Assembly: GCA_027214345.1 (NCBI GenBank)
Contig: JAPWHR010000012.1
Span: 124,001-188,000 of the forward strand
Length of the DNA stretch: 64,000 nucleotides
Direction of reading: 5' to 3'
Source of the DNA: Comamonadaceae bacterium G21597-S1
Lineage (GTDB): Bacteria; Pseudomonadota; Gammaproteobacteria; Burkholderiales; Burkholderiaceae_C
Shown here: piece by piece, positions 1 to 8,590 of the stretch
How positions within the stretch are numbered: the first letter of the stretch is position 1
Layout of the letters: each line of letters opens with the position of its first letter
Translations under genes and position numbers: made by a program
Notes under the pieces: model-generated
What the model was told of the DNA's origin: nothing
What the model saw: the letters and a program-made list of their open reading frames with translations, nothing else
Databases searched by the model: none

Positions 1-606
1 CAGGCCCAGGCCGACGGCGTGCCGGTGGTGCAGATCTGGGATTTCGACGCGCGCGCCAGCGGCTTCGTGCAGATCGGTTTCAACCACACGCGGGTCGGCG
101 AACTGATGGCGCGGCATCTGCTGTCACTTGGCCACGACGACCTGGTCTACGTCGACAACAGCGTGCCGCACGACCTGCGCGCGCATGAACGCGGCAAGGC
201 CTTTGCGCGGGTCGCGCGCAAGGCGCGGGCCCGGGTGCGTGTGCTGGACATGCCGCGCCTGGAGCCCATGGCGGCCGGGCGTGCGGTGCTGCAGCAGTTG
301 CTGGCCCAAGCTGCCATGCCGCGTGCGATGGCCTTCGCCAGCGATTTCCCGGCGGCCGGAGCCTGGCTGGCGGCGCAGGACGCCGGCATCGCGGTGCCCG
401 CGCAGTTGGCGATGCTGGGTTTTGGCGACTATCCGATCGCATCCCAGCTCGGCGCCGGGCTGAGCACCGTCAGCGTGGACCGCCAGTCGCTGGGCACGAT
501 CTGCGCGCAGCAGGTGCTGGCGATGGTGTATCCGGAGTCGTCGCCGCCCGTGGCGGTCGAGCAGTGCGAGATCCGGCCCCGGATCGTGGCGCGCGGCAGC
601 ACCTGA
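1..606 (+). CDS. LacI-family transcriptional regulator, C-terminal part (5' end outside window)
   Basis: The frame is open from base 1, so the start and the DNA-binding helix-turn-helix lie upstream of the window. About 200 residues of the periplasmic-binding-protein-like effector domain remain. Visible family features are a FNHTRVGELMARHLLSLGH segment, in which the protein re-enters the first lobe, and the late GFGDYPIASQ strand followed by LSTVSVDR, typical of LacI regulators of the gluconate-repressor (GntR/IdnR) type. It ends 54 bp before the stop of the convergent patatin gene. Its ligand and operator cannot be told from this fragment. Nothing ties it to the sulfolactate cluster, which has its own divergent regulator. 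Confidence 0.85.
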   Translation, partial: QAQADGVPVVQIWDFDARASGFVQIGFNHTRVGELMARHLLSLGHDDLVYVDNSVPHDLRAHERGKAFARVARKARARVRVLDMPRLEPMAAGRAVLQQLLAQAAMPRAMAFASDFPAAGAWLAAQDAGIAVPAQLAMLGFGDYPIASQLGAGLSTVSVDRQSLGTICAQQVLAMVYPESSPPVAVEQCEIRPRIVARGST

Positions 607-660
607 GCGGCCTCGCAGGGGAGCCGCCGCGTTGGCACGATACGCCGTGCGGCGGCACCG

Positions 661-1539
661 TCATGGCTCGCGCCGGGCGAACGCCCGTTCGGCCCGTTCG
701 CGCCCGAGGTCGATCAACTCCTCGGCGCGCCAGAACTCGAAGAAGCCGCAGGCGTTGCGCGGGATTTCGATCGTCACGTCCGGCGAATAGGTCGACAGGC
801 GCAACCGCGCAATCGTGTCCTGCATGGTCTGCATGGACAGGAACGCCACGTCGATCAGTCCAGGGCGCGGCCCGGTGTCGGAGCGGGACGGCTGCAGGCC
901 GTCGATGAATCGCGCGATGCGCGTGCGATAACTGTTGTCCTCGATCAGGGACGCGCTGACCTCGGGCAGGGCGTTCGACTCCGGGGGGGCGCTCAGGTTG
1001 ACCACGACCTTCAGGTCGGTGGTGTCCTCGAGCGTGGGGCCGATGGGCACCGGGTTGACCAGGGCGCCATCGAGCAGCGTCCTGTCGCCATGCTGGAAAG
1101 GCGTGAACACCATCGGTGTGGCAATCGATGCCCGGATGGCGTCGAACAGCTGGCCCTGGCGCAGCCAGACCTCTTCGCTCGAATTCATGTCGGTGGCGAC
1201 CGCCGTGAAGGCCATGGGCAGGTCCTCGATGGCGCAGTCGCCGATCAGTTCGCGCAACACGGTCATGATGCGTTCGCCCTTGAACAGGCCGGGTCGTCCG
1301 ATGGTCGGATCGAGCAGGCGCAGTACATGCATGCGCTCGAGCGCCAGTACCCATTCCGCATAGACCTCGAGCTTGTGCGCGGCGTAGATGCCACCCACCA
1401 GGGCACCGATGGATGATCCGGCGATGGACTGGATTCGGTAGCCGTTCTCGTTCAGCCACTGGATCACGCCGACGTGGGCCAGGCCCCGCGCGCCGCCGCT
1501 GCCGAGGACGAGGGATACGGAGTTTGAAGCTGTGGACAT
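661..1539 (-). CDS. Patatin-like phospholipase family protein
   Basis: Predicted serine acyl hydrolase of 292 residues, probably acting on membrane lipids. The N-terminus carries the oxyanion loop GSGGARG (residues 13-19). The nucleophile elbow GSSIG follows with Ser43, and the catalytic dyad aspartate is in DGA (Asp157). This is the order found in the bacterial RssA/NTE group. No signal peptide is seen, so it is probably cytoplasmic. The ATG at 1539 was chosen because the longer frame to 1656 begins with an Arg-rich stretch unlike the family, while MSTASNSVSLVLG leads directly into the first strand. It lies 127 bp beyond comC in the same direction, with a hairpin between them, and is probably not part of the sulfolactate pathway. 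Confidence 0.88.
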   Translation of the reverse strand: MSTASNSVSLVLGSGGARGLAHVGVIQWLNENGYRIQSIAGSSIGALVGGIYAAHKLEVYAEWVLALERMHVLRLLDPTIGRPGLFKGERIMTVLRELIGDCAIEDLPMAFTAVATDMNSSEEVWLRQGQLFDAIRASIATPMVFTPFQHGDRTLLDGALVNPVPIGPTLEDTTDLKVVVNLSAPPESNALPEVSASLIEDNSYRTRIARFIDGLQPSRSDTGPRPGLIDVAFLSMQTMQDTIARLRLSTYSPDVTIEIPRNACGFFEFWRAEELIDLGRERAERAFARREP

Positions 1540-1648
1540 GCGGGAGCCGATGAGCGGGGGAGCGCCCATTTTCGCCGAGCGGGCCGGAAGGCGCGGCGCG
1601 GCATGCCGGCCCGTCGCGGCGCGACCGCGGGTCGTGCGGCGCGCTCGG

Positions 1649-1664
1649 CCGGCCACACGGCCGG
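1649..1664 (-). terminator. GC-rich hairpin just after comC
   Basis: A perfect 6-bp stem (CCGGCC / GGCCGG) with a 4-base loop begins 3 bases beyond the comC stop codon on the minus strand. There is no T-run after it, so it could be a weak terminator or a 3'-end stabiliser closing the sulfolactate operon. Confidence 0.3.
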
Positions 1665-1666
1665 GG

Positions 1667-2689
1667 TCAACCCGCGGCTGCCTGCGCCAGTTTCTCCAGC
1701 TGCGCCACCACCGCGTCCGTCACCTGCAGACCATCGCGGGCCGCCGTGCGCTCCAGCGCCAGGCGCCGCGCACCGGCCAGCCGCACGCCATCGTCGCGCA
1801 ACATTTCGGTGATTACGGTTTCCATGCGGTCGTAATAGGTGTCGGTGCCGGCGAGTGCGCCCGGATCGATAACGATGAAGGCCTGGCCGATGCGGGGCTG
1901 GTTGCCTTCGTCGACGAAGAAGGAACTGGCCTCGAAGCCGAACTGCGCGCCGATCACGGCGGTCACCATGAGCTCGACCATCAGCGCCAGCATCGCGCCC
2001 TTGGGACTTGTGGCGGCGCCGACCGGCAGCATCGATCCCATCATGCCCTTGTGCGGGTCGGTCGTCGGTTCGCCGTCGGCGTCCACGGCCCAGCCCAGCG
2101 GAATGGACTGGCCGGCCTTGGCCGCCACCATCAGCTTGCCGCGAGCGACTTCGCTCAGCGACAGGTCGACCATCAACGGGTCGTCGTTGCGGCGCGGGAA
2201 GATCGCGGCCACCGGGTTGGTGCCGAACACCGGATGTTTGCCGCCGGCCGCCGGCATGGCAGCGGGCGAGTTCGCGAAAGCGAGCGCGACCATGCCGGCC
2301 TGGGCGACCGGGCGCAGGTGGTCGACCATGACGCCGGCGTGGTGGCTGTTGCTGACGCCGGCAAAACACACGCCGAGTTCGCGCGCGGTGGTGATGGCCT
2401 TCTCGATGGCCAGGTCACAGGCGGGGAAGGCCAGTCCGGTGCCGGCGTCCACCAGCAGCGCAGCGCCTTTTTGCCGTGCCACCGTGGCCATGGCCTTGCC
2501 ATCGGCGCGGCCGTTGCGCAGGTGCGTGGTGTACTGGCCGACCCGGCTCAGCCCATGGCCGGACAGGCCTTGCGACTCCGCCAGCACCAGCGCTCGCGCC
2601 ACCGATTGCGCCATGGTGTCGTTGGCGCCGGCTGTGGCCAGGGCCTTGGCCACCAGGTCGTGGGCTTGTTGCATGGATAGCTGTGCCAT
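1667..2689 (-). CDS. comC: Ldh-family oxidoreductase, probable (R)-sulfolactate dehydrogenase ComC
   Basis: A 340-residue member of the malate / L-lactate / L-sulfolactate dehydrogenase family (Ldh_2 fold). Recognisable segments are GHGLSRVGQY (near residues 44-53), SNSHHAG, the nucleotide-contacting GTNPVA, and the late FFVDEGNQPR. The family reduces or oxidises 2-hydroxy acids with NAD(P). Next to slcC and suyAB it most likely interconverts sulfopyruvate and (R)-sulfolactate, the isomer the lyase uses. The start ATG overlaps the slcC stop (TAATG), so translation is probably coupled, and it is the last gene of the operon. The fold is certain. The substrate is inferred from neighbours; malate or lactate remain possible. 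Confidence 0.78.
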   Translation of the reverse strand: MAQLSMQQAHDLVAKALATAGANDTMAQSVARALVLAESQGLSGHGLSRVGQYTTHLRNGRADGKAMATVARQKGAALLVDAGTGLAFPACDLAIEKAITTARELGVCFAGVSNSHHAGVMVDHLRPVAQAGMVALAFANSPAAMPAAGGKHPVFGTNPVAAIFPRRNDDPLMVDLSLSEVARGKLMVAAKAGQSIPLGWAVDADGEPTTDPHKGMMGSMLPVGAATSPKGAMLALMVELMVTAVIGAQFGFEASSFFVDEGNQPRIGQAFIVIDPGALAGTDTYYDRMETVITEMLRDDGVRLAGARRLALERTAARDGLQVTDAVVAQLEKLAQAAAG

Positions 2690-3621
2690 TACTGCAAGGC
2701 CTCCAGCACCTTGTCAGCGATCAGGAACGACACGCGTTCGTTCGATTCGGCGCTGACGCCGGAGATGTGGGGCGTGAGCAGCAGGTTCGGGCAGTCCTGC
2801 AGTTCCGCGCTGGCGGCCAGCGGCTCGGCGTCGAAGACGTCGATCGCCGCTCCGCCCAGGTGCTTGTTGCGCAGCGCTGCGGCGACGGCGGACAGGTCGA
2901 CGATATGCCCGCGCGAGGTGTTGATCAGCACCGCGCCGGGTTTCATCGACGCGATGCAGGCGGCATCGAACAAGCCGCGGGTCGCATCGACCAGCGGCAC
3001 GTGCAGCGTGATCACGTCCGCTTGCAGGATCAGTTCCTGCAGGCCCACGTATTTGACGCCGGTTTCCTGGAACACCGGCGTGTCGGCGTCGAGCATGGCG
3101 TCGAAGGCGATGACCTGCATGCCCAGGCCCTGCGCGAGCCGCGCCGTGGTGCGCCCGATGGAGCCGAAACCGATGATGCCCATGGTTTTGCCGGCGGTCT
3201 CGCGGCCGTTGCCCAGCGCATTGCGTGGCCATCGGCCAGCGGCCACGTCGGCGCTGGACGCGAAGGCACCGCGCAGCAGCATCATGGCCGCGGTGATCAC
3301 GTATTCGGCCACGCTCAGTGCGTTCGCGCCGGTGGCGGGAATCACCGCCATGCCCCGGGCCTCGCATCCGGCCACGTCGATGTTGTCCAGCCCGACGCCG
3401 AGGCGGCCGATCACCTTGCAGCGTGCCAGTGCACCGAGCAGCTCGCCACGCACCTGGGTGCGGTTGCGCACGATCAGCGCGTCGGCCGTGGCCGCGCACT
3501 GCAGCAGGCGCGGCATGTTGTCGACCAGGCTCGGGTCGTACACCACGTCGTGGTGTTCCTGCAGCTGCGCCACGGCGCGCTGGTCCATGAATTCGGAGAT
3601 CACTATCTGCATGGGTATCAT
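2689..3621 (-). CDS. slcC: D-isomer-specific 2-hydroxyacid dehydrogenase, probable (S)-sulfolactate dehydrogenase SlcC
   Basis: A 310-residue NAD-dependent dehydrogenase of the phosphoglycerate dehydrogenase superfamily. The Rossmann glycine motif is GFGSIG. The three catalytic positions are in NTSRG (Arg), FDAEP (Glu) and TPHISG (His). The N-terminal ISEFMD and the LIVRNRTQV / GRLGVGLDN block resemble SlcC of Chromohalobacter as I recall it. In the pathway it oxidises (S)-sulfolactate to sulfopyruvate, which ComC then reduces to the R isomer, so the pair acts as a racemase. The start may be the ATG at 3621 or the in-frame ATG at 3612. A 42-base gap separates it from slcF. Specificity rests on operon context. 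Confidence 0.78.
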   Translation of the reverse strand: MIPMQIVISEFMDQRAVAQLQEHHDVVYDPSLVDNMPRLLQCAATADALIVRNRTQVRGELLGALARCKVIGRLGVGLDNIDVAGCEARGMAVIPATGANALSVAEYVITAAMMLLRGAFASSADVAAGRWPRNALGNGRETAGKTMGIIGFGSIGRTTARLAQGLGMQVIAFDAMLDADTPVFQETGVKYVGLQELILQADVITLHVPLVDATRGLFDAACIASMKPGAVLINTSRGHIVDLSAVAAALRNKHLGGAAIDVFDAEPLAASAELQDCPNLLLTPHISGVSAESNERVSFLIADKVLEALQ

Positions 3622-3663
3622 TCTGGGTTGCGGTAAAGAAGGGGGTGTCGCCGGAGCGGCGCG

Positions 3664-4110
3664 TCAGGGCAAGGGTACCTGCAAGGCGTGCTTGAACAAT
3701 GCGTACAGCAGACCCAGTACCGCGGCGATGGACAGTCCATAGGCCAATGCGGTGCGCAGTGTCCAGCGGTCATGGTGGGCGATCAGCAGCAAGGCGGCCA
3801 TGGCCGCCGCGCCGGCCGGCAGGAACCCCAGCGGCCCGAGCGCGAAGCCCCAGGCCAGCATGACGACAGCCACCAGGGCACGGCGCACCGTGGAGCCATC
3901 GACCGTCGCGGCACGCCGGGTGCGCCCCAGCGCCACGAGGGCGATGTAGACGATGCCCAGCGCGATCAGCAAGGCGCCGACCGTGCGCGGGAACACGGCA
4001 CCGAGGTCGGAGTAGTCACGCGCCGCCCAGATCGCGGCGGCACCGATGACCACCATGATGCCGCTGCCGATGGCGCCGGGCAGGTCGGCGCGGTTTGCGG
4101 GTTCACGCAT
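3664..4110 (-). CDS. slcF: Tripartite tricarboxylate transporter small subunit (TctB family), probable SlcF
   Basis: A 148-residue integral membrane protein of the TctB family, the small subunit of tripartite tricarboxylate transporters. About four hydrophobic helices are seen, including one near residues 13-30 and a pair near residues 80-107, and the conserved FPRTVGALLIALG segment lies after the first helix. It would assemble with SlcG in the inner membrane and take substrate from the periplasmic receptor SlcH. It overlaps the end of slcG by 8 bp, the usual coupled arrangement. The sulfolactate assignment follows from suyAB, slcC and comC in the same operon. Confidence 0.8.
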   Translation of the reverse strand: MREPANRADLPGAIGSGIMVVIGAAAIWAARDYSDLGAVFPRTVGALLIALGIVYIALVALGRTRRAATVDGSTVRRALVAVVMLAWGFALGPLGFLPAGAAAMAALLLIAHHDRWTLRTALAYGLSIAAVLGLLYALFKHALQVPLP

Positions 4111-5608
4111 TTTTGGCCTCCGCGATGCGTACCCGCCGCGCCGCCCACCAGGGCCAGAGCAGACCGAGCACGATGAAAAAGATGATGGCCAGCGAAATCG
4201 GCCGGGCGAAGAACTCGGCCATCACGCTGCCGCGCGCGCCACCGATCAGGTGGCCTTGCACGAAGCCGCGTTCGGCGATCGTGCCCAGGATCAGTCCGAG
4301 CACGATGGGCGAGGCGCTGAACCCCATGCGGCTCACGCCCCAGGCCAGCACGCCGAGCACCACCATCTGCTGGACTTCGTGCACGTTGTTGTGCACGGCA
4401 TAACTGCCCAGCACCGTGAGCAGCGCCACCGACGGCACCAGCACCGCCTTGGGGATGGCCAGGATGGAGCGGAACGCGAATCGCCCGACCAGCAGGCCCA
4501 CCGGCAACATGATGATGGTGGCCAGGATCAGGCCCCAGATGAAGGTGTAGACGATGGGCGCCTGCTGCGTGAACAGCGTCGGGCCGGTGCGGATGCCCTG
4601 CACCAGCAGCGCGCCGAGGATGATCGCGTCCGGCGGGGTTCCGGGAATACCGAGCACCAGGGTCGGAATGAAGCCGCCGCCGACGGTCGCATTGTTGGCC
4701 GACTCGGTCGACAACACGCCATCGGGTTCGCCCTTGCCGAATTGCTCGCGCCGCGGCGATGCGCGCTTGGCTTCCGAATACGACACCAGCGAGGCGATGG
4801 ACCCGCCGGCGCCCGGCAGGATGCCGACCACGGTGCCGATGATGGAACTGCGCGCGAGGTTGAATTTCGATCGCCGCACGATGCCCAGCGCCTCGCGCAG
4901 CCGGAAGCTGGCGACACGGCTGCCGGTTTCCAGGTGTGCCACCGGCGTGGCCACGAGGTCGATCAGCACCGGAATGCAATACAGGCCGATCAGCGCCGAC
5001 ACCACGTCGATGCCGCCAAGCAGCGGTTTGAAATCGCCGACATACCGGATGTCGCCGCCGACCTCGGCCACACCGACCATGGACAGCAGCAGGCCGAGTC
5101 CGCCGCCGATCAGGCCCTTGATGGTGCTACCTTCACCCAGCGAGGCGATCAGCGTCAGGCCGAAAAGGCCGAGCCAGAAATATTCGACAGGGCCGAACTT
5201 CAGCGCCACGGTGGCCATCGGCGGCGCCAGCAGCAGCAGGAAGCCGGCGCCGACCAGGCCGCCGCAGACCGAGGCCAGGCAGGCCAGCGTCAGCGCCAGG
5301 TCGCCGTGGCCCTTGCGCGCCATCGGATAACCGTCGAAGGTGGTGGCGATCGACGACGGCGTGCCCGGTGTGTTGAGCAGGATGGCCGCGTAGGCGCCGC
5401 CGTAGATCGCGCCGGTGTAGATGGCCCCCAACGCGATCAGCGCGGCGGCTGGCTCCATCGTGAACGTGAACGGCACCAGCACGGCCACCGCCATCGTGGC
5501 GGTCAGTCCCGGCAGCGCGCCGATGACGGTGCCGGCGATCACGCCGCCCAGTGCCAGCAGCAGGCTCATCGGCGTCAGCGCTGCCAGGAGGTAGTCAAGA
5601 CTGCCCAT
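4103..5608 (-). CDS. slcG: Tripartite tricarboxylate transporter large permease (TctA family), probable SlcG
   Basis: A 501-residue TctA-family permease with about a dozen membrane segments. The family signature GLPGLTATMAVAVLVP is near residues 33-48. The loop LLNTPGTPSS and its counterpart VLGIPGTPPDA in the second half reflect the internal duplication of the family. It is the main channel-forming subunit of a sodium- or proton-coupled, receptor-dependent importer. It lies between slcH (142 bp upstream) and slcF (8 bp overlap). The 142-bp gap holds two hairpins that may lower permease expression relative to the binding protein. Confidence 0.85.
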   Translation of the reverse strand: MGSLDYLLAALTPMSLLLALGGVIAGTVIGALPGLTATMAVAVLVPFTFTMEPAAALIALGAIYTGAIYGGAYAAILLNTPGTPSSIATTFDGYPMARKGHGDLALTLACLASVCGGLVGAGFLLLLAPPMATVALKFGPVEYFWLGLFGLTLIASLGEGSTIKGLIGGGLGLLLSMVGVAEVGGDIRYVGDFKPLLGGIDVVSALIGLYCIPVLIDLVATPVAHLETGSRVASFRLREALGIVRRSKFNLARSSIIGTVVGILPGAGGSIASLVSYSEAKRASPRREQFGKGEPDGVLSTESANNATVGGGFIPTLVLGIPGTPPDAIILGALLVQGIRTGPTLFTQQAPIVYTFIWGLILATIIMLPVGLLVGRFAFRSILAIPKAVLVPSVALLTVLGSYAVHNNVHEVQQMVVLGVLAWGVSRMGFSASPIVLGLILGTIAERGFVQGHLIGGARGSVMAEFFARPISLAIIFFIVLGLLWPWWAARRVRIAEAKNA

Positions 5609-5644
5609 GCGAACCCATCAGAAAGTGTTGACGACAAGCCCTGT

Positions 5645-5715
5645 CCCGCCCGGATTGGGCGGGAGGGAACCCGCGCCGCGGTGCTGCGTGTGCCGACGGT
5701 GGTCGTCGTCGGCAC
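5645..5715 (-). promoter_or_regulatory. Two hairpins between slcH and slcG
   Basis: Within the 142-bp gap after the binding-protein gene are a 7-bp perfect stem (CCCGCCC / GGGCGGG, 5645-5663, 5-base loop) and an 8-bp perfect stem (GTGCCGAC / GTCGGCAC, 5690-5715, 10-base loop). Neither has a T-run. In receptor-first transporter operons such stems often protect the receptor mRNA or cause partial termination. That role is inferred here. Confidence 0.4.
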
Positions 5716-5750
5716 GCGTGCCCCGCAGGCGCGTCTCGGTACCGGTGCAC

Positions 5751-6707
5751 TTATTTCTTGACGATGCCCATCTCCTTGGCCAGGGCTTCGTAACGGCCTT
5801 TCACCTCGGTCATGAACGCACCCATCTGGGCCGGGCCGACGTTGAGCATCGCGAAGCCGCCTTCTTCCATCTTGCGGATGAATTCCGGATCGGCATTGAC
5901 CTTGGCCAGCGCGTCGGCCAGCTTGGCCTGCACGTCGGCTGGCGTGGACTTGGGAACCGCCACGCCGCGGTAGGCGCCGCCCACCAGGTTGTAGCCTTGC
6001 TCCTTGAAGGTCGGGCAGTCGGGCAGCTTGGGATGGCGTTGTTCCATCGCCACCGCCAGGCAACGCACCTGGGCGCCGAGTTGCATCTGCACCGTGGTGT
6101 AGCCCCAGCTGCCGCTGACCTGCTTGCCGAGCAGGGCGGTATTGGATGGTCCGGTGCCGCCGAACGGCACGTAGGTGGTCTTGATGCCGGCCATCTTGTC
6201 GAACTGGCGCTGTGCCAGATGGTTGGCCGAGTTCGTGCCCGAGCCCGACAAGGTGGTCGCGCCGGGTGCCTTCTTCGCGGTGTCGACGAAGTCCTTCAGG
6301 TTCTTGATCGGGCTGTCGGCGGGCACCAGCAGCGCGTCGGGTGTGTAGTGGAACCAGAACACCGTGGTGATGTCATCGGTCTTGTAGCCCACGTCCTTCT
6401 CGAGCGGCTGCAGCACGATGTGCGGCAGGTTGGTGCCCATGACGGTATAGCCGTCGCCGGCCATGCTGTTGAGCTGCGACCAGCCGGCCGCGCCGCCGGC
6501 GCCCGCCTTGTACTGGATCGCCAGGCCCTGGCCGGTGAGTTTCTTGAACACCGGTTCCTGCAGCCGCGCGGAGATGTCGGATTCGCCCCCCGGGCCGAAG
6601 GGAATGATGTAGTTGACCGTCTTCTCGGGATAACCGGCGGCAAAGGCCAGCGGGGCGGCCAGCGCGATGGCGCCGGCAACGAGCGAGGTGCGGATACGAA
6701 ATGCCAT
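5751..6707 (-). CDS. slcH: Bug/TctC-family periplasmic receptor, probable sulfolactate-binding SlcH
   Basis: A 318-residue extracytoplasmic receptor of the Bug (TctC) family. Residues 1-23 form a signal peptide ending near LAFA. The mature part opens with YPEKTVNYIIPFGPGG, where the PFGPGGESD loop is the ligand-contacting turn of the family. GYRGVAVPKSTP is the conserved late segment. The ATG at 6707 is preceded by AGGAG at good spacing, so the longer frame to 6770 was not used. It would capture the substrate in the periplasm and hand it to SlcG/SlcF. It is separated from suyB by 294 bp that hold a dispersed repeat. Confidence 0.85.
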   Translation of the reverse strand: MAFRIRTSLVAGAIALAAPLAFAAGYPEKTVNYIIPFGPGGESDISARLQEPVFKKLTGQGLAIQYKAGAGGAAGWSQLNSMAGDGYTVMGTNLPHIVLQPLEKDVGYKTDDITTVFWFHYTPDALLVPADSPIKNLKDFVDTAKKAPGATTLSGSGTNSANHLAQRQFDKMAGIKTTYVPFGGTGPSNTALLGKQVSGSWGYTTVQMQLGAQVRCLAVAMEQRHPKLPDCPTFKEQGYNLVGGAYRGVAVPKSTPADVQAKLADALAKVNADPEFIRKMEEGGFAMLNVGPAQMGAFMTEVKGRYEALAKEMGIVKK

Positions 6708-6822
6708 GGTGTGTCTCCTGTTGGTGTTGGCAGGGCAGCGGCCGGTTGGTCGCTGCATTCGAACGGTCACCCGTGCGCCGGATCTGCGTCCGTTGGTGCA
6801 CGGGTGGATGGTTGCATGTTAG

Positions 6823-7000
6823 TTGTCCATTGCGCTGCGCGCCACCCTCACGGGGTGAAAGGTCAAGTGGCCGCGGAGCAGGCCAGGACAGGGGCCGCTG
6901 CGCACGGCCGCTCCGAAGCGGCCGGCCCGCCCCCCAGTGGGGGGTTCGGCCGGTCGACACGAAGTGCGACCGGACAGACGGGGGGCGTCCTTCATTTCAG
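6823..7000. repeat. Diverged copy of a dispersed multi-hairpin repeat
   Basis: This 178-bp stretch fills most of the 294-bp suyB-slcH gap and ends one base before the suyB stop codon. It matches the two 154-bp copies at 30317-30624, with scattered changes in the left part and about 24 extra bases near 6875-6898; the core from 6899 to 6950 matches base for base. It holds three stems: 6905-6924 (8 bp, CCGA loop), 6930-6944 (six C, AGT, six G) and 6951-6972. In the third stem two base pairs differ from the other copies, and both partners have changed so that pairing is kept. Bases 6708-6822 show nothing else recognisable. Confidence 0.85.
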
Positions 7001-7001
7001 G

Positions 7002-8177
7002 TCATGCGCTCTCGTACAGACGGGTCAGCACGAATTCGCGGTGGCCCAGCGCCTCGGCTGCCGTCAGTCGACCGTTGGCGGTGCGCAGCATGCACTCGAG
7101 CAACTTGTCGCCGGCCTCGTCGAGCGTGATCTCGCGCTGCAGCAAGCCGGTGGTGTCGACGTCGATGTGTTCGCTCATCGTGCGAACCGTGCGCGGGTTG
7201 GCGCAGATCTTGATGACCGGCAGGATGGGGTTACCGATCACGTTGCCCTGGCCGGTGGGGAAGAAGTGCGCGACATAGCCCGAGGCGGCGCACAAGGTGA
7301 CCATCTCGGCGGCAGCGCTGCTCGAGTCCATGAACCACAGGCCCGGATGCGTGGGCATCTCGGCCTTGTCGATGACGCCGTCGACCGTGCATTTCTTGCC
7401 GATCTTCTGGATGTTGCCCAGCGCCTTCTCCTCGATCGTCGTCAGGCCGCCGGCGATGTTGCCCTTGGTCGGCTGGCTGTCGGACAGGTCGCTGGTCTTG
7501 TGGCGGTTGATCACGTCCTGGTAACGATCGAACATGGACTGGAACTTCTTGCGCACGTCGTCGTTGGCGCAGCGCGCGGCGACGATGTGTTCACCACCGG
7601 TGAGTTCGGTCGTCTCGCCGAAACACAGGTAGGTGCCCAGCGGGTGCAGCTTGTCGAAGGCGTTGCCCACGGTGGGGTTGGCGCCGCAGCCACTGGTGGT
7701 GTCGGACTCTCCGCACTTGGTGCTGACCCACAGTTCGGAGATCGGGCAGACCTCGCGCTGCTTCTCGCTGGCCCATTGCACGTATTCGCGCGCCGCCTTG
7801 CTGGCACGCAGGATGGTGTCGTGGTCGCCATGGAGCTCGATGCCGAAGCCGACCACCGGCTTGCCGGTGCTCTTGATGCCGTCGACCACCTTCTGCGTCC
7901 AGCCGTCCTCGATGCCGATGACGACGACGGCGGCGACGTTGGGGTTGCAGCCGGCACCGATCAGGGTGCGGAAGTGCAGTTCGAGGTCGGCGCCGAATTG
8001 CAACCGGCCGTACGGGTGAGGGATGGCCATCGCGCCCTTGATGTTGTGCGCGACCGCTTCGGCCGCGGCATTGGACAGGTCGTCCAGTGGCAGGATGATG
8101 ACGTGGTTGCGGATGCCGACGCGGCCGTTCTCGCGCCGATAGCCGAGGAAGGTGGTGTTCTTGTCGATGACGGACAT
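7002..8177 (-). CDS. suyB: UxaA-family lyase large subunit, probable (R)-sulfolactate sulfo-lyase SuyB
   Basis: A 391-residue protein (about 42 kDa, the size reported for SuyB) equivalent to the catalytic C-terminal part of altronate dehydratase (UxaA family). It opens with [17 protein letters not shown], the family start. The cysteine-rich [18 protein letters not shown] block lies near mid-protein and is a likely metal-cluster site. [13 protein letters not shown] marks the C-terminal third. With SuyA it would split (R)-sulfolactate to pyruvate and sulfite. Split UxaA pairs also act on sugar acids, so the substrate is inferred from the adjacent slcC, comC and slcHFG. The gene starts 52 bp after suyA. 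Confidence 0.8.
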   Translation of the reverse strand: MSVIDKNTTFLGYRRENGRVGIRNHVIILPLDDLSNAAAEAVAHNIKGAMAIPHPYGRLQFGADLELHFRTLIGAGCNPNVAAVVVIGIEDGWTQKVVDGIKSTGKPVVGFGIELHGDHDTILRASKAAREYVQWASEKQREVCPISELWVSTKCGESDTTSGCGANPTVGNAFDKLHPLGTYLCFGETTELTGGEHIVAARCANDDVRKKFQSMFDRYQDVINRHKTSDLSDSQPTKGNIAGGLTTIEEKALGNIQKIGKKCTVDGVIDKAEMPTHPGLWFMDSSSAAAEMVTLCAASGYVAHFFPTGQGNVIGNPILPVIKICANPRTVRTMSEHIDVDTTGLLQREITLDEAGDKLLECMLRTANGRLTAAEALGHREFVLTRLYESA

Positions 8178-8229
8178 GGTGTGTGTTCTCTGGTCTGGGT
8201 TGGATGGGAGTGCGACGAACCGTGTCGGC

Positions 8230-8511
8230 TTACCAGCGCTTGGTCTTGATGTTGTGCACGTGGGCGTGTTGTCCGACGGTGATGCCCGCCACGACCTTGC
8301 CCATGTCGATGCCGTACTTGATGACGGTGTCGCCGACGGCCATGTCCTTGAGCGCGACCTTGTGGCCGATCGGGATGTCCTGCTTGGCCTGCACCTGGAT
8401 GGTCTTGTCTTCGTCCATGATCCAGCCGGTCATGTCGGTACCGGCGGTCACACCTTCCACAACCACGACGGCCACGGTGTCCTTGGCGTCGTGCAAAACA
8501 AAATGAATCAT
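8230..8511 (-). CDS. suyA: SAF-domain small subunit, probable (R)-sulfolactate sulfo-lyase SuyA
   Basis: A 93-residue protein made of a single SAF domain, the N-terminal module of UxaA enzymes here encoded separately. Typical features are the [15 protein letters not shown] opening and [18 protein letters not shown], followed by IKYG and the closing [14 protein letters not shown]. Its size fits the small subunit of sulfolactate sulfo-lyase. It is the first gene of the operon. GGAG precedes the ATG by about 8 bases, and a strong -35/-10 pair lies upstream. Another split UxaA-type lyase would look the same, so function depends on context. Confidence 0.8.
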   Translation of the reverse strand: MIHFVLHDAKDTVAVVVVEGVTAGTDMTGWIMDEDKTIQVQAKQDIPIGHKVALKDMAVGDTVIKYGIDMGKVVAGITVGQHAHVHNIKTKRW

Positions 8512-8562
8512 GAGGTCTCCAGTTGAAAAAAGGGGGATCGTCTGCGGGGCGTGAAAATCGCG

Positions 8563-8590
8563 AGTGTAGGGTCCGATTTCCGACTGTCAA
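8563..8590 (-). promoter_or_regulatory. Promoter of the suyA operon
   Basis: On the minus strand a consensus -35 TTGACA (8585-8590) and a -10 TACACT (8563-8568) are separated by 16 bp, followed by a 50-base leader with GGAG before suyA. The -35 box overlaps the left arm of the inverted repeat at 8589-8614, so a regulator bound there would affect polymerase directly. Confidence 0.6.

Noticed and set aside
2476-3742. Plus-strand frames of about 340-390 codons opposite slcC and comC
   Set aside because: These are shadows of two dehydrogenase genes whose catalytic residues are fully visible on the other strand.
5607-8249. An 880-codon open frame on the plus strand across slcH, suyB and the repeat
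   Set aside because: It is antisense to three genes with clear motifs, crosses the non-coding repeat and reads as His/Arg/Gly-rich sequence without any family feature. Long antisense frames are expected at this GC content.
7002-8511. Altronate dehydratase as the identity of the split UxaA pair
   Set aside because: The fold allows it, but no hexuronate gene is nearby, whereas both sulfolactate dehydrogenase types and a carboxylate importer are in the same operon. Kept only as an alternative.
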